This document shows, one piece after another, positions 15,001 through 30,000 of a stretch of 60,000 bases of DNA. The notes under the pieces are model-generated. The model worked only from the letters and a program-made list of their open reading frames with translations, was not told where the DNA came from and did not search any database. How positions within the stretch are numbered: position 1 is the first letter of the stretch; every line of letters begins with the position of its first letter. Made by a program: the position numbers and the translations under genes. Origin of the DNA: Antedon mediterranea (taxonomy: Eukaryota > Echinodermata > Crinoidea > Comatulida > Antedonidae); assembly GCF_964355755.1 (NCBI RefSeq), contig NC_092671.1, positions 13,002,501 through 13,062,500 on the forward strand, written 5' to 3'.

Positions 15001-18000
15001 ATACCTTTTACAATAATAACAACCTACAGAAAAACAATAAAACAACACCCACATTTCCTTTTTTAAATTTACACTTTGTAGATGTCCTTAATTATATGTT
15101 TTCATAAGTAGAAAATGTAGATTAGCTAATTATAATCATTTTCATGTACTCTCTCCAGACACACCTTTCTGATCCACCCATTCTGCTTTCTTGTTTTGTC
15201 TCCTACCCACACTTGCCATTAAATTGAAAGACTACTGTACCACACACTAAATCTCCACTCCCTCATATTATCCCCTTGATACCAATCTATCATCACCTTG
15301 GACCATCTTAGTTAATTTACAATTATATTAATGTGATATTGATAAATACTATAATATATGTTCAGCAGATGTATGTACAGTATAATCATTTGTTTGTTGG
15401 GCTGTATTTAATAAAATTATGTTTTTATTACTAAAACATTAACTACATGCACTTGTAATTAATACCTATCAAATAATCTTATAAATTGTCCATTTGTGTA
15501 CTGAATTTAGCTGTATTACTAAATAAGACAAGGTGTGATTAGATTTCTGTGTAGCTGAATCTTTTTGAATGTAATAATAATAAATAATAATATTCAATAT
15601 ACAAAGACATCTTTAGACCTATGAGATTTGGATAGGATACTTGACTATCGTATGGAAAGACCCATGGATTGCACTCGCCTGTAAATGAGTACCTGGTTGA
15701 AAACAATAGGGAGAAAAAGGCAGCATGGAAAGGTACTGACCATCCTTCCATCCAGATAATTCCCAGGTTTATACTGTACTACAATCAGCTCATTGCCCAC
15801 ATTCATAAAGAATTCAGAACTTACCTTTACTTATTAATCTATCAATCATTGTTCACAATTTAAAATAATTTGGTTGCCAACCACAGTCATTAGAACATTT
15901 TTATGTTTGTCTTCTAATACCTAATTGGATGGTTTTTCTCAGTTGTTGAATACATATATAACATACTTATCAACACAATGAGTATTCTGAGAGGTAAGCG
16001 AATCAAAACACAAAATGATATGCACAAAATAGGTGCATTATGGGTGCAATTCAAGCATGATTTATCACTTGATTTATACATTACATTTTTTTATAAACTT
16101 TTTCCAGAATTTAATGCTTTTAAATTAGCATGATTTTTTTTTTTTTATCATTTTGAGTTTCCATTCTTGATTAAACAAAAGTATACGATGCACCCTCTTT
16201 TTGAAAGATATTTATACTTTTCCATTTCCAACTTTTATGACAATATTTTCAATATTGGTATTACACAAAATAAAAACAAATGTTAATGATGGTTGTTGTG
16301 TAATTAAATCACTCTTTCATTTTTAAATTATACCCAAGACCAATCTTTAATAATTCCACCCATGTTATGATATAAGTAATTCAAATGATATTCTTATGAT
16401 AGATTATGAAATCTTATGATATAAATAATGAAATCTTTAGATATAAATAATGAAATCTTTAGATATAAATAATAAAAATCTTAAGAAAAGTAATGAAATC
16501 TTATAATATAAATAATAAAATCTAAAATTATATAAAGGATAAAATCTTATGACATAAATAATAATAATTTAAAGATATGAATAATACAATTCTTAAAATA
16601 TAAATAATAAAAATCTTAAGATAAGTATTAATGAAATCTTATAATATAAATAATGAAATCTTATAATATAAATAATAAATTCTTAAATATATAAATAATG
16701 AAATCTTAAACTATATAAGTAATGAAATCTTATAATATAAATGATAAGATCTTAAATTATATAAATGATAAGATCTTACATTATATAAATGATAAACTCT
16801 TATGATATAAATAATAAATCTTATGATATAAATAATAATAATCTTAAGAAAATAATAATTTAAAGATATAAATAATAAAAATCTTAAGATACTGTAAGTA
16901 ATGAAATCTTATGGTATAAGTAATGAAATCTTATGATATAAATTATCAAATCTTATGATATAAATGTAAAATCTTAACATATGAATAATAAAGATCTGTT
17001 GATATAAATATTAAAGCCATATGATAAAAATAATAAAGTCTATCAATGTAAGGATGGGGTTAAATTTTCTTGCGTCATCCGCCTTAACTTTTAATAAGTA
17101 AATGTGATGGTCTAAACAAAGCAAATGAGCTGCCAACATTGGTATAGTTAATGATTTCAAAGACACTATACAATTAAAAGAGCACTTAATGAAGAAACTG
17201 AACTAACTAAGCATATGGATCGTCTCCATGCAGTCTGTAGTTGTCATAAGATGCATGAAGAAGATTTTCTTTTAGTTTAGTATTCTAGGACACGTAAAAT
17301 GTCAAAATAATTTTAATAACGATTAAAAAACATGAATTTCTCAATGTATGGTAATGCAAATTTCAAACAATGTTTCATGAGTTCGACAAAATAGATTATA
17401 TTGAATTAAATTCAATCATTTGATCTTGTTTCCATGATGATTCAAATATTTTTTGATTCTCGAAATATGTTTCCATTTAATTTTATTGTTTAAAAAATGA
17501 TTAGTATTATGATTTAGTTTTAAATTCATGTGAAACTGATTTCTTAGAATTATAAATCTTTAAATTTGATCCAAGTTTATTTATTTGATTAGTTTAAAGA
17601 GCTCTATCATCAGTCAATTGCATTTTTTTTTGCCTAGTAATTTAAAATTCATACTCATAAAGAGGAAGTGTTTTTAATTAATTCAATTTTAATGAGTAAT
17701 TGATTTTCTTATCATAAAGTTAGACATATTATTGGCCAACTTAGACGCAATTATACTTTTATGTATGAAGAAGCTTAGTGTTGAAATTTGTGACTTGATG
17801 AATCATAAAACTCTGATTCTAAATTTCATTAATCTGCTTTTCTGAAATATTCCAGCAGGTATATTTTTATGGTACTTTTCCATTTTAAAAAAGAGTTTGT
17901 TTCATTTCCACTGTTCTCTCCTAGTTCTGTGTCTTGGAAGTTTTTCACATATTATGGTGAAGAATAATTTAAAGATGGAGATGGGACTATACTAGTTAAC

Positions 18001-21000
18001 TGTGGATTTTACATTGTGTAGTCATCCCAAACCAGTACTGTCAGTGCTTCGTATAGAGTTCTGCGGTGTGACGTCACAACGATAGATGGCGCTGCGTGAT
18101 TGCTAGCGCAACCAAAAATGCATTCATTGTATATTTCTATCAAATTATGTATCTTAGCTTGATTTTTTAGACTTAAACTGTAGTTGAAGAATAAATAGAT
18201 TATTAAAAACAAATATTAGTGATCTTTAGAAATTTTAGTTTGCTTTTATTGAAAATTATTATGTTTTAAAATGACTACTTCAATAATCTTATTCCAGACC
18301 ATTGGTGGCCTTGTAGTCACTTGTGGAGGTTGAACGCAATTTTAGATTGGCTAGAAACCACGCAGCGCCATCTACTGTCGTGACGTCAGCACCGCAGAAC
18401 TCTATCACATGGAAAAATATTGTAAATCTTTATCTCTGGGAGAAGGGTTGTCAAACGGTCATTGTGTAGTTTGTTGCTGGTGATGTAAAAGGAGTATAAG
18501 AAATATTCTGGAGTCTTTTGTAAATTTGACATGAAATGCTAGACATGTTCATTTAAATCCAAGATCTTCCAAGAAAGAGTCCAGTTACAAATCCAATAAT
18601 CATCCTAGGTTTTCCCTTTCCAACAATCCTAAATCATCATCTCAACTTTATTAATAAGGCTATGGATAATTATTGATTCCTATGGGAAAATAAAAGATTT
18701 TCTTAGAGTCCTGTTCCATCTGCGAATTTTCTTCCTTGTCTATGAAGGCTATAAAATAATAAGATTTTTTTTCTCAGAAAAATATGGTAGTTAATTCTGC
18801 CTAAAAATCAGTCTAGCGTCTGTCTTGGGATAAGACAGAACATTTTGTAAAACTGTTCTTATCCCCATTGGGAAATCTAGACCTTTCAGAGTAAAAGTCT
18901 AAATGTCATCCACCAACCCTTAACCAGCCTCTCTTAATAGCTTATTTTTATGCAGTTTAGGGAAGTATTTCATAGAAAAAATGCCTATTTTTTATTCCTA
19001 TGGGAGAATCTAGGATATCTGAGAAATGATCCAGTGATATTAACCGGCCACTGCTCCTCCTTCCCTCACCACAGTTTTGTCTCGCATTGTACAAGATACT
19101 TGTTTTCTGTGTGTAAACAATTTTGGAGTATTAATATGACAAAACATGCACATCAAATATAATATTCAAGATGTAAATCAGTATAATAGAAGGTATTAAG
19201 AGGATTTTTCCCCTAATAACTTGAAGTAAATATATAGCAGTATATTTAAATTATAGTAATTACCAGACTAAAAGGTGATACATTTAAAACAAAAACAAAA
19301 CATTGAAAAAGATACTGAAGCTAATGGAAGCCATGCTTTGGATACAAGTGAATCTGAAGGCATTTAGCATATTTCCTATTTTCAACAATAATTCAACTGA
19401 ATTCTTCTCATAAACTTAAACATTCTACAATATGTGGTACATTATTATGCATTAATACTAACCATGTTTTTGAATGTGATTTTACATCCTATTCAAAATA
19501 TATACAAATAGGTCTTGCTCATGGATGCATAGGAAATTTGTGTTAGGAACATATGGAAAATGATCAGTGAGAAAAATACTACTAATATGAAAGCTTGACA
19601 TTTTTACCAGTCTTTGCATATATATTGGCTAGCCTTAACTGTGTATGCCAATCTATATTACATACATGTTTAAGTTTTTAGGTGACATTGATTAGAATAG
19701 ATGATTGCATAGCATTAGTATCTATAAATACTATTACAATCATGATGCCGCACCCTGTTGCTTTAAAATATAGGTTTCAGACTTAACATTTAGGTGTTCT
19801 ATGTCAAATCTGCTTTAGTTGATAATTTAAAATTGTATACTTTTTCAACATCACGATTGTTCTTTAAAACCAATTGCACCTATGACATTTTTCAATTTTT
19901 AGCTTTATATTTAGATTGTCAAGTTTTTTGGGGCTAATTTTCACGTACTGTTATTTCCAAAATCATATATCAGCATTTTGGATTGCCACACCCTTTTTAT
20001 TTAAAAAGAAATTTTAGCCACATATCAATATATTTTGCCATAAAAAACAACCCTTTTACTTAAAAATTTAACTTATAAACACATTTTAGTTACCTTTAAT
20101 AAACTTGCCTATTAACATTGGTTTAAAAACTTATTAAAAAATATTCTGTATTAAAATTACAGAGCAACTCAGATAAGCTTCTGTTAGCAATGTACATTAT
20201 AAATACACTAAGATGTATGATGTATTTAAATGTCACACTACACTGTCTAAAAATAGCTTACCGATGATGATACTTAGTAATTCAAATGTTGAAAATATTA
20301 AAAGTATTAAGATACCTAGCTTAAAATACCAGACTTTTGGGTTCAATCAAATATGTTAAACATGATTTCATATAAAAATATTGAGGAAATATTTTGTTTT
20401 CTTTTCTTATTTTCTGTCTGAGATGTGGTATATAGGGAGATTCTAGTAAACCTTAATTTTAATGAATGACGTAACTATTCTATTAAGCAGTTGCGATATT
20501 ACGTACGTTTTGGATGGAAGAAGAATGTTGTCAGCACACTGTTTTATTTTCATGATAAGGCCTGGGTTACCATAGGGCTAGACCTTTTTATACTTGTGTA
20601 TTGGTCAAAATTAATTAGAGATGAAGAAAATTGTTGTTTCATTATAATAAGAAAGAGTAAAACCATTTTTATTTGTCACAAAATATTAGGCCTAAATATT
20701 TTTGTTGGTGTTCAAATGATTGACCTATACAGTAGTACTGTAGTTAGCAGTTAGCGTCATTTCTCGTGAAATCTATCCTATAAGAGCACAGTATTTTTAA
20801 GTAATGAATTTTTACCCTACATAATTCAGATTAGGTGAATCATATAAGTAGGTATGTTTGGTATTTTGTATTAGTAATCCTATTTTTATTATACTAACTA
20901 GTACAATTCCGCACTCCACTTATGTAAGTTTAATGATAAATATAAAAGAAAAAACACACTTCAAATATTTGATAAATATTAACGTGTAATTGTCTATCAT

Positions 21001-24000
21001 GTATACATATTTGTAAGGATCTCTCTAATTGACAAATAGTGGGACTGATTGAATTTGGGAGCAACATCAATATTACACTACAGGGAAATATGATAAATTT
21101 AGCCTCCCTCCACCCAGTATCGGTGGAGAGAAAAACATGAAGTTTTTATACAAACCTCATTGCGATATTGGAACCTATTGTTTTCATTGTGAAATAGGAA
21201 TTAGTTACATCATACAACAACACCTGTTGTTGGACATTGATTTTCTACTACTGGGTGTATACCTAAATTTTGCTCAAATCTATTACATCAAGGTCATACA
21301 TTGACAATGCTAGAAATAAATACAATCAATTTTTGTCATGCAATCCTTTCTGTGTATATTGATCTTATATAATCAATAAATATTGTATTTCTGGACGTCT
21401 CTTTTGATTTTGTTGTTATATTTAAATAAGAGATTAGTCGCGTTCCTTTTAGGGGACAACAATATTAGAAATGATAGCCCCTCATTTTGTTATCATCTGC
21501 CCCTTAATTTTGCCCTAGCCCCTCCTTTTAGTGTCCCCAGCTGCCACTCCTTTTAGTGTCCCCATCTGTCACTCCTTTTAGTGTCCCCATCTGCCACTCC
21601 TTTTAGTGTCCCCATCTGCCACTCCTTTTAGTGTCCCTATCTGCCACTCCTTTTAGTGTCCCTAGCTGCCACTCATTTTAGGGTCCCCAGCTGCCACTCC
21701 TTTTAGTATACCTAGCTACCACTCATTTTAATGTCCCTATCTGCCACTCCTTTTAGTGTCCCTAGCTGCCACTCATTTTAGTGCCCCCAGTTGCCACTCC
21801 TTTTAGTGTCCCCAGCTGCCACTCATTTTAGTGTCCCCAGTTGCCACTCCTTTAAGTGTTCCAGAATTTGTATGTTAATAACACATTTATTTTAGGTGTA
21901 GTTTAAATACATTTAAACCAATTAAACATATTATTATAATTAGCACAACCTCTCAAAATTATTCATTCCTGATTTTATCATTATCAGTGTTATTGGTTAA
22001 AGTGAAAATCTAGTATTTTCTAATATATTGAAAAAATTAATAATAATAATAATAATCAAACAATTTATATAGCATTTAATGGCAAGTATTATAAGAATAA
22101 TATAAAATAAATTGGCTACAGTATGTTTTATATAATAATAAAAATATAAAAGTATTTATAGAATTATAAATATGAAAGTATAGTTTTTGGCCCATATACA
22201 AATTTGCCTCTGATTCGTTTTTTGTGAAGATGTGTTGAAAATCTATCCATTACAAGACAAAATGTTAAATAATCATTAATTTATGTGGTTAATAAATCTT
22301 ATTTCTATTGTTTTTATTATTGCTCTTGACTTTATCACCACTTGTTTTGATGCGAGGTACATTAAAATACCTTGTGCTAATTAATGACGTTGATTCGTTT
22401 AATAGTCGCTTGTTGATTCATGGCTATGACATCATTAGAATCCCTTCAGTTGATTGGTGGATTTACACTCCATTCACTGTGCTTCTACAAGTCGTGTACT
22501 GAAATGATGCTAATAATTAATGACATTTTATATTGGGGTTGTATATTAAAATGCATACATCTAATATTGCTGCTGTGTTCTCTCTGTTTATATTATGGGC
22601 AGAAGAAATAAACAGTTATCCACTATTAGCTTCATGCATAAAGAAAACTGAGTTATTATTAATTAACTATTTCTATCACGTTATTATTATTATTATTATT
22701 ATTAGAAAATAGCATGCCTCATTTTTAAACAGAAAGAAGCATTTTATAAATATGCTGTAGATAAACACAAATCAATTTAGAAAATGAGAAATGCTGCTAC
22801 TGTGTACAAGATGTTGTTGATGTTATTAAACTAGCATAAAAACAAGAATACATAATATGTAGATCAGCTAATTTCTAAATGAAAGAGCCTTCGTATAATA
22901 AGTATCATGGTTTTTGATACTACAGACACAAAACCGTTCATTAGATTAGATGGTGATGCTGTATGGAAAGTGTATTGTATGTTAAAACATAAATTATGAA
23001 TATGATTACTAAGCTTATCATTATGATTGCATGAAGATTTACTTTAGAATTCAAATGATCAATGCCCAAGAGCTATCTGTTTGTGTTGTTTCTTTTCATC
23101 GTTGTTCTTTTCTTATGGACCACCTAAATTTGAGGCCAGTACACAACCAAGATTCTAAATGACCCTGCAACCATATGTTCAGTTTTCCCACTCAAATATC
23201 TTGAAATTTGTTGGTAATTACCAAGTCTATTTAATGTGTCAATCTTTGTATTCTAAATATTAAAACACTCTCAAAATGAACCTCATACAAATAAAAACAT
23301 CAAGTTTTAAATTTTGTGTTCACAAGAAAAACAACAGAAAATATTAGATTTTTTTGTTATATTTCTATTACTTTTATGGTATTTTTTATTTAAATTATAC
23401 ATTTAGGTGCAACATCAGGGTTTTTTCGAGGTAATCAATTACTGTATTATTTATGTTTAATCTTTTATTTGCTTTCTAACACAATGCATTAAACATACTA
23501 CAAATATGAGCGTATGTGCTATGATTGGTGGATGCGGTGATTTGAGAGAGCTTTTTGTTTGCTTGTCCAATATCTTAATTATGTGAACATATACTTTTAA
23601 ATTCAATAAACATTTTTCTATACATTATACATAGTATCTTAAATAAAAACAATTTCTTAAATTCAGTTTTGTACTTTTTCGTATTTGACAACATATAGGC
23701 CTTTTACTCAGTTTAGGCCATATTTCCAGATTATCAGTTAAATTCAGTTGATCTATTAGATAGTCCTTCTTGTTCTGTAATCTATTACATAACTTGCTTC
23801 TTCTCTTGTTGGTATACAGCTTCATAACAAACTAGTACATAAATAAATTTAAAGTGTATCATTTAATTAAGCCAGTTATAAATCATATATTTTCTTCATG
23901 TTCATTGGTTTTTGAATAAAGCTTTTTTTTACCACAAGTTATGAATGAATGAATGACTGTTTTAAATATTGTTTAATTTTTTTCCTATATCTTCTTTTCT

Positions 24001-27000
24001 TGTTTTATTTCAACGTAATCTTTCTTTGTACGTCTGATTTAATCAAAATGTAAGTCTTTTGACCTTTTTAATGCTATAAATGTAAATTTGAATGCAAGTG
24101 TTACTTTTATTCTGCTGGTATTATAGAATATTATTATTAGCAGTAAATCTCTCAGTGCATTTAAATAAACTATTATAATAAAACATAGTATTGTAACTCT
24201 TTATATTATTATTTCTGTGGTGTTTGTAGCTAGACAGCAATCTGGGTAGTAGGTACTGTACTACTTTAAGAATGGAGGTGAAGCTTTATGCCATTTGATT
24301 AAATCCTGAATAGGCCAAACTCTATGTTAACTTGTTCGGTGGTATTTGTGGTAGATGCCAGATATCAATTTGTTAAATCCGTATGCTTGATAGAACTGTG
24401 ATATTTAAACCGCCTTGTTACCTGTCCAAGATGTTGACATGCTTGTTTGTTGGTTTAGAATATTCCCCACAGTTTATATTTTTATGTATGCTTTTTTACT
24501 TTTTGCATTTTGATTCAATATAAGTTTATAGAAGAACCCTATCCTTTTTGTATTTTTCTACTGGGCAATTCCATGAAGATTTTATACAAATTGACTAAAT
24601 GGGTATATGTATGATTTTATTCAACCTGCGACCATGGAATTTCCCAACTATTCTTAACAACCGACTGGCAATTATCACTCAATATAATGATGACAGCTAA
24701 TATTATGTTTATATGTTATGGTTTGTTATTATTAATTATTTGTATGTATAGAGGTGAACACTGTAGACTCTTTCATATTATTACATATTATTCTTATTGT
24801 AAACACAGGTTTTATTAAGCCAGTCAGATGTGTATTCTAGCAAATTTTGTTATTACAGTACTACTACAGAGAATGGAATGTTCTGTGAATTATTTATATA
24901 TAATATAGTACAGTACACTACTGTATTTATATTGCATATAATGAAAATGCTTTATATAGTATAATGTGAACACAAACATTTTCTTAACCAGGCAGTTTTG
25001 TGCACTGTTTTTTTTTTCTTCAAATTTTCTGCACTATGGACACATGCCAATAACGGCAAAATTATAAGTATGTTTAAAGTTCATCATTATCATCATTTTA
25101 AAATACAGAAAACTAAACTTTATATTGTTGTTTTGTCTTAGGTGTGGATGACCAAAATGGAATAGATGAGGGTGATGAAACTTTGACAAACTCTCTTAGT
25201 ATGTCCAATAAAAGTAATACGATATCTCCACAACCAAAAGAGAAAAGAAAGTTTTTTAAGAAAGTAAGTGATTCAGAAACATTTATCTTCATCGTCGTAA
25301 GTTCCACAATCAACAAATTAATTATTACAAAACTTTTAAGTAGTGGCTGTGTGTGACTGTGTGAACTAGTACACCGGAGTAACCCCTACTCGTCTCGAAA
25401 GTTTTATTAGCATATGAGCATTTTGTATACACTCAACCTATGTTTCATTGCTGATATTATGGCTACTTATTACTTGGTCACTCACTCACTCAACATTTTG
25501 TCTTGTGTAAAATAAAAATAGCACAGATTCCTCTATCAAGACTAATTTGAAATAAGTAGTACTTGGCTAATGATTCAACTGTAAGCCTATTGATTCCAAA
25601 ACACCTTTTGATATTGGGTTAAAATATCCTATTGCTTCTGGTTTATTTTACCCACACCTTTTTATATTTTAAAAATTAAACATTTGTTTCAATTTTTAAC
25701 AGTGTTTGTTTATATGTTTTGTAGGCTGAGAACGTCCCTCCCTATGAAGTGGTACCTTCCATGAGGCCGCTGGTGTTAGTGGGGCCATCACTGAAGGGAT
25801 ATGAGGTTACTGACATGATGCAAAAAGCTCTTTTTGATTATCTCAAACGAAAGTTTGAGGGAAGGTAGGTAATTTCATCAAAGTTGACACAATCATCAAT
25901 CATGATCATGATTTTTGTAAAGTGTGGAATACAGAGTGTTACACACAAACTGTATATCCAAATATAAAGAATAATAATAACGAATCCAAAAATCTGAGTA
26001 AAATTAGTAGGGTAAATATCATTTCAGTTATTATATAAATTACAATAATTCTCGTATGGATACCTTCAGTAATACTTAGTTGTTAAAAAAACTCTCATAC
26101 ACTACAGTATAACTGTATTTGGATTCTATTCAGGATGAAGGTTCTATGCCCAAACACAAAAAGGAAACAAAATTCGAATTTTAAATATAGAACATAAAAG
26201 TAACATTATCATTATTCATTAAAACAAACATTTAATCTCATACACAGTATTAAGGATACACCGTTCAAACCCAAGCGTCCCCTGGATATAGGTTCGCTGT
26301 AGTGTTGAAGCATGTGTGGCCCCTTGTACTGAGATTAAAGTTGTTAGTGTGTGGTCCACATTGCTTTAAGACTGTATTGCGCAATATAAGTATTAATCCA
26401 TTATAATTATCCATTAAAGGGGGGGGGGGGGGGTGTTCTACTATATTATGTAGACCTCTGATTTCATGCAATATGTTCATATTAAATATTACACAACATT
26501 TGAAATGACTTGTTGCATTTTATGTGACAATTCCAGTGTGTTAATCATCCACACTGCATCCTGGTTTGTTCATGTAACATCACGCCCTATTGTATACTTA
26601 AACTAAAAGAAGGCAACTTCTAATGTATCCACACTAAGCTAAGAGCCTGGTTGACGCATCATGGTAGCGATTCATTTTACAAGATGAAGAACTTGTAATT
26701 AGCTTCGGTGATAATTATACCGTGTTGCGTATAAATTACATTGGTATCTGTACACGTCATGCCCATAATCAACATTAAGAAACGACGGATTTAATTCATT
26801 AGTTCAAACGTATAACTAGGAACATGATACTTATTATATTTTACATTTAAGTTGCATTGCCATTAATAAATCAAATATTTTAAAGTAGTAGAATACGGTA
26901 TTTGGCATAAAATACAGACACATCAACCTTTTATTCTTAACATTTAGTCATACATGGTTATTTTTACTATTATTTTTTATCATAATATTTAGTTAATGTT

Positions 27001-30000
27001 CTTCCATAAGACCTTATTAAAATAATATGTATGGAGTTAAAAATGTAATAATACAGTATCAACATAATCATTGTCCTCATCAAAATCATTATCATATTTC
27101 TTAGACAACAGGCGTGACACAGTTGATTAATAAATGTACATCATCACCTGTTACCACCCATCATCTCATCTCTAAATACTGACCTCGTATCTCTTGAATT
27201 ATTTTCACTTCTCCAAATTGTTCATAGACACATGAGGTCCATGGAATTTTTCATTCATAGTAATGTATCGGCTTTTGTATTATACAACCCCGTATACAAC
27301 ACAATAATGAAGAAATTCAACAGCGCTTTCTATTTCTTTATTCATGTTTAACTTCAATCATAATAAATTAAGATCACATTCAATTTTGAATGTGAACCAA
27401 GCATTTTGCTTTCTGAAGTAATTAGAATGGAACCCCTCCTTTTGGACACCCCTATTTAGAGGATACTCATTTTTTTGTGAAAGCAATTGAGTGGCAATAT
27501 AATTATAGTTTTATCAATATAGCCAACCCTTAAGGCCAATTTACACAGACGAGCCGTAACGGCAATGCACTAGAATCTATTTTATTCCTTATGAACACAT
27601 AACACATGATAGGATAAGGTGGAAAAGGCTATACAGCTTTATTCAGAGGACACTTTGTTGAGTTGAGTTCTCTCTTAGCAGTTTTCTTTTCCCGGTTAAT
27701 TATCTTAATTATCAATACAAACTAATAAATGTACATGCTTAGCAATTTTTATTCAAAATATCTCTGTTTCCTTTAAGTTTATGTACAGGCATTTGTAATG
27801 ATCATCTTGAAAGATGAAATTTTCCAATTAATAAATAATACAAAATAATTATTCGTAGTACTGTACAACAGAGATTAACGATTTACGCAAAATATGGTAT
27901 AATTCATCATTAATTGTTATCTAAGGCAAATTTTGAATTAAAACAAAAAGTTCATTGTCCTTCCATATTTACAATTATATTGGTCTGTGAAATTAGTTTC
28001 ACATTTTATTTTTGTTTTTTCAGAATATGCATAACTCAGGTGAAAGCTGACATAGCATTGGCTAAGCGACAGATAATGAACCCTAAAACCAAACACACTT
28101 TGCCAACTAGGGGTTCTACCACAGTAGGTAAGCTATCACAATCTTGATGAGAAGTAAGTTTAACAAAATAAGTATGAGTATATCCATTCTACAGACACCC
28201 ACTGATAATCATAACCAATCGTATATTCATATGTAAATGTTATAAATACTTTCATGCATATCAAGATATCTTAGTTTCGTTTTGTTTTTGAAGTGCAGTC
28301 TGACAAATTACTAATTTGGAAATAATAGCAATAGCTTCTATCAAAGAACTTATAACACAAGAATCTCCTGTTCGTCCGAAGCGCGTAACAATTTTGAAAG
28401 GCATTGTGGGATAGAATAGAGCTATGGGTGGCGCCATTGTGAGCCATGGAGTAGGGCGCCCGCATCAAATTAGAAAGTCAAAATCATAGAGGGGATCTGC
28501 TAATGCTCTAGGGGGGATAGAGTAATTGACTGAGGAGTAGGGCGCCCGCATCAAATTAGAAAGTCAAAATCATAGAGGGGATCTGCTAATACTCTAGGGT
28601 GGTAGAGTAATTGACTTCCTAGTTTGGAGGGGGCGCTGCTCCATGCTGTGAAATGGCGTCGCCCAGTTTGACCTTTTAACCCTGTACTTCCGATACTGTG
28701 TTTTGAATGCAAATTGAAGAACAGGAGATTCTTGTGTTATAAGTTCTTTGCTTCTATCGATCACTAAAAACCTTGTCTTGAAATTGGTCTATTATGTTTG
28801 GCCTATAGAAAGTACAGTACATTTTCTATGTAATTTTTATATCTCGAAAGTTTTTCGAAAATAAACACACAATTTATAGGACTTTAATACAATACATAAA
28901 ACAAAAATTAAATGGTACGAAACTTTTAATAACAAAAAAGATAATTCTTTTGGTATAATATGTGTTTATTTCCCTAACGTGAAATATGACATATTAGATT
29001 TATACTGTAAGTATAATTTTAAACATTTTATAGAGAAAGACATCCAAATGAAATTAATATTAAATATAGTATGTTGACGAATTACATTGAACATAAAATC
29101 CTTTTCCTAGAAATTAATTTTATGCGATTTCCGTTTTCTCTCTCATTTTTGGAAAGCATCTGTTTATAATGATTTAAAAACTAATGATTAATAAAATATT
29201 GAATTTAAGTAAGTGCGATAAAGTTGTTGCCTTATTTGGTGTAAGAATTTAAAACCATAATGCTTTAAATTAATTGACTCCCTTTAAATTAATGAAGTAA
29301 TTTTTCCCCTCAAATTGTATACATGACAAATACTGGTAAACTATAGTGAAAGAATTGTTAGATGTTAATACATTAGTGCGTTATTGAGAAAGCAAACCCA
29401 TGTTGAATATTGAGTTAATGCAATGCTTAGAGCTGTTCGATTCAAGATATGCTGATCTCACATGTTGCTTAAATGTCATGCTAGTGTCAAAGGTCATTAT
29501 CCACGGACTTGGAATAGCAACGGTTGAAAAAGCCAAATATCACAGGGTTAAACAAGCTGATTATTCACAACAATTATGTAGATGAGATATGAGATAATGC
29601 AAAAGGAAGTATTCTGTGTATTATGTCTACAACAGCCTTTAAAAAGATGTAAATACCAGTCGACCTAGTGATAATTGTCAACTTTTCCATATTGCTGTAA
29701 ATTCTTATATAATAATACTGTTTATACACACCATATTGTGTATTGCCATCTTCTGCACAATGTTATTAGGCTTCACATTATGACAAGTAATAACAGTTTG
29801 CCAGTAATGTGTGTTATTAACTAATGATAATCAGGATCAAGAACATAAACATGATGATGTTATACATTATACACATCTCAATGTTTTTGATTTTGAACAC
29901 AACACACAAGGTTTTGCATATGTACATCTCGATGCTTCACATTATTTACACATCCCAATGTTTTACATTATACAAACATGTTGATGCTTCACATTATGTA

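Larger units (their letters stand above)
13086..25141. other. CACNB intron c (12 kb)
   Basis: The longest intron, lying in the HOOK region where vertebrate genes splice alternatively. It carries a 1.2-kb inverted-repeat transposon (13.1-14.3 kb), an AT-rich minisatellite (16.4-17.0 kb), a TA-flanked MITE (18.05-18.40 kb), a 25-bp minisatellite (21.5-21.86 kb) and a candidate microexon (23407-23430). The remaining DNA is AT-rich with simple repeats (TTA runs near 22.04 and 22.69 kb) and nothing recognisable. Confidence 0.8.
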
